6,617 bases of DNA from NCBI GenBank assembly GCA_030610745.1, contig JAUWRC010000084.1, forward strand, positions 1 to 6,617. The letters are read 5' to 3'. A program made the translations under genes and the position numbers. Under the pieces are notes generated by a model that did no database searches, was not told where the DNA came from, and saw nothing but the letters and a program-made list of their open reading frames with translations. The stretch is from Clostridia bacterium. Lineage in GTDB: Bacteria > Aerophobota > Aerophobia > Aerophobales > AE-B3A. This document shows, piece by piece, positions 6,548 to 6,617 of the stretch (the first letter of the stretch is position 1; every line of letters starts with the position of its first letter).

Positions 6548-6617
6548 TTATGCCTTAATACCAGAGTAAGCCATGCTTTGAATTACCTGTTTTTGCACCA
6601 AGATAAAGATAATAATC
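6548..6617 (-). CDS. Carbohydrate ABC transporter permease, MalG type (C-terminal end only)
   Basis: Only the last 22 codons plus a TAA stop (6550-6548) lie in the window; the rest of the gene is beyond position 6617. The visible end reads IIIFILVQKQVIQSMAYSGI, then KA. This is the standard tail of MalG/UgpE-type permeases: the end of the last membrane helix, then Q-x-x-I-Q-S-M-A-Y-S-G-I-K. This tail differs from that of the 1458-505 gene (SIERTGLVG), so it belongs to a different permease subgroup and not to a recent copy. The stop is 24 bases from the ATG of the propeller/Yip1 gene, close enough for a shared transcript. It implies a further importer upstream, whose MalF partner and binding protein would normally lie farther out. 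Confidence 0.85.
   Translation of the reverse strand, partial: IIIFILVQKQVIQSMAYSGIKA

Noticed and set aside
1..6617. tRNA, rRNA, CRISPR array, insertion sequence or phage attachment site
   Set aside because: Genes fill almost the whole window, the only gap over 30 bases is 401-504, and no regularly spaced repeats, transposase motifs or clover-leaf pattern were seen.

Overview
The window is an AT-rich stretch of bacterial DNA (about 40% GC or less by eye, not counted). It holds one tightly packed array of genes, all on the minus strand, so transcription runs from position 6617 towards 1. Start codons, Shine-Dalgarno sites, signal peptides and a sigma70-type promoter all point to a bacterium. 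The closest relatives I can recall for the two large genes come from Paenibacillus-type Firmicutes sugar-uptake loci. The species cannot be fixed from this window, and an uncultivated non-Firmicute that carries the same module remains possible.

Layout in the direction of transcription: (1) 6617-6548, the last 22 codons of a MalG-type sugar ABC permease. (2) 6523-4478, a secreted and membrane-anchored fusion of a six-blade NHL propeller, two TPRs and a Yip1-type membrane domain. (3) 4465-2324, a secreted 713-residue protein resembling DUF5696, with glycoside-hydrolase-like features. (4) 2327-1467, a MalF-type permease that overlaps the previous gene by ATGA. (5) 1458-505, its MalG-type partner. 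(6) 504-401, the only sizeable gap, holding a near-consensus promoter. (7) 400-1, the first 133 codons of another MalF-type permease, cut by the window edge. Genes 2 to 5 are separated by 12, -4 and 8 bases and almost certainly form one operon.

The likely shared job is capture, trimming and import of an unknown carbohydrate. The DUF5696-like protein would act on the glycan outside the membrane. The propeller/TPR/Yip1 protein would bind, sense or scaffold at the outer face of the cytoplasmic membrane. The 2327-1467 and 1458-505 permeases would form the channel. No substrate-binding protein, ATPase (MsmK/UgpC type) or regulator lies in the window; they must be encoded elsewhere. The two cut permeases at the edges show that at least one more sugar-transporter set surrounds this module, so the window is probably the middle of a larger carbohydrate-utilisation island. 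No RNA gene, CRISPR array, insertion sequence or convincing terminator was seen.
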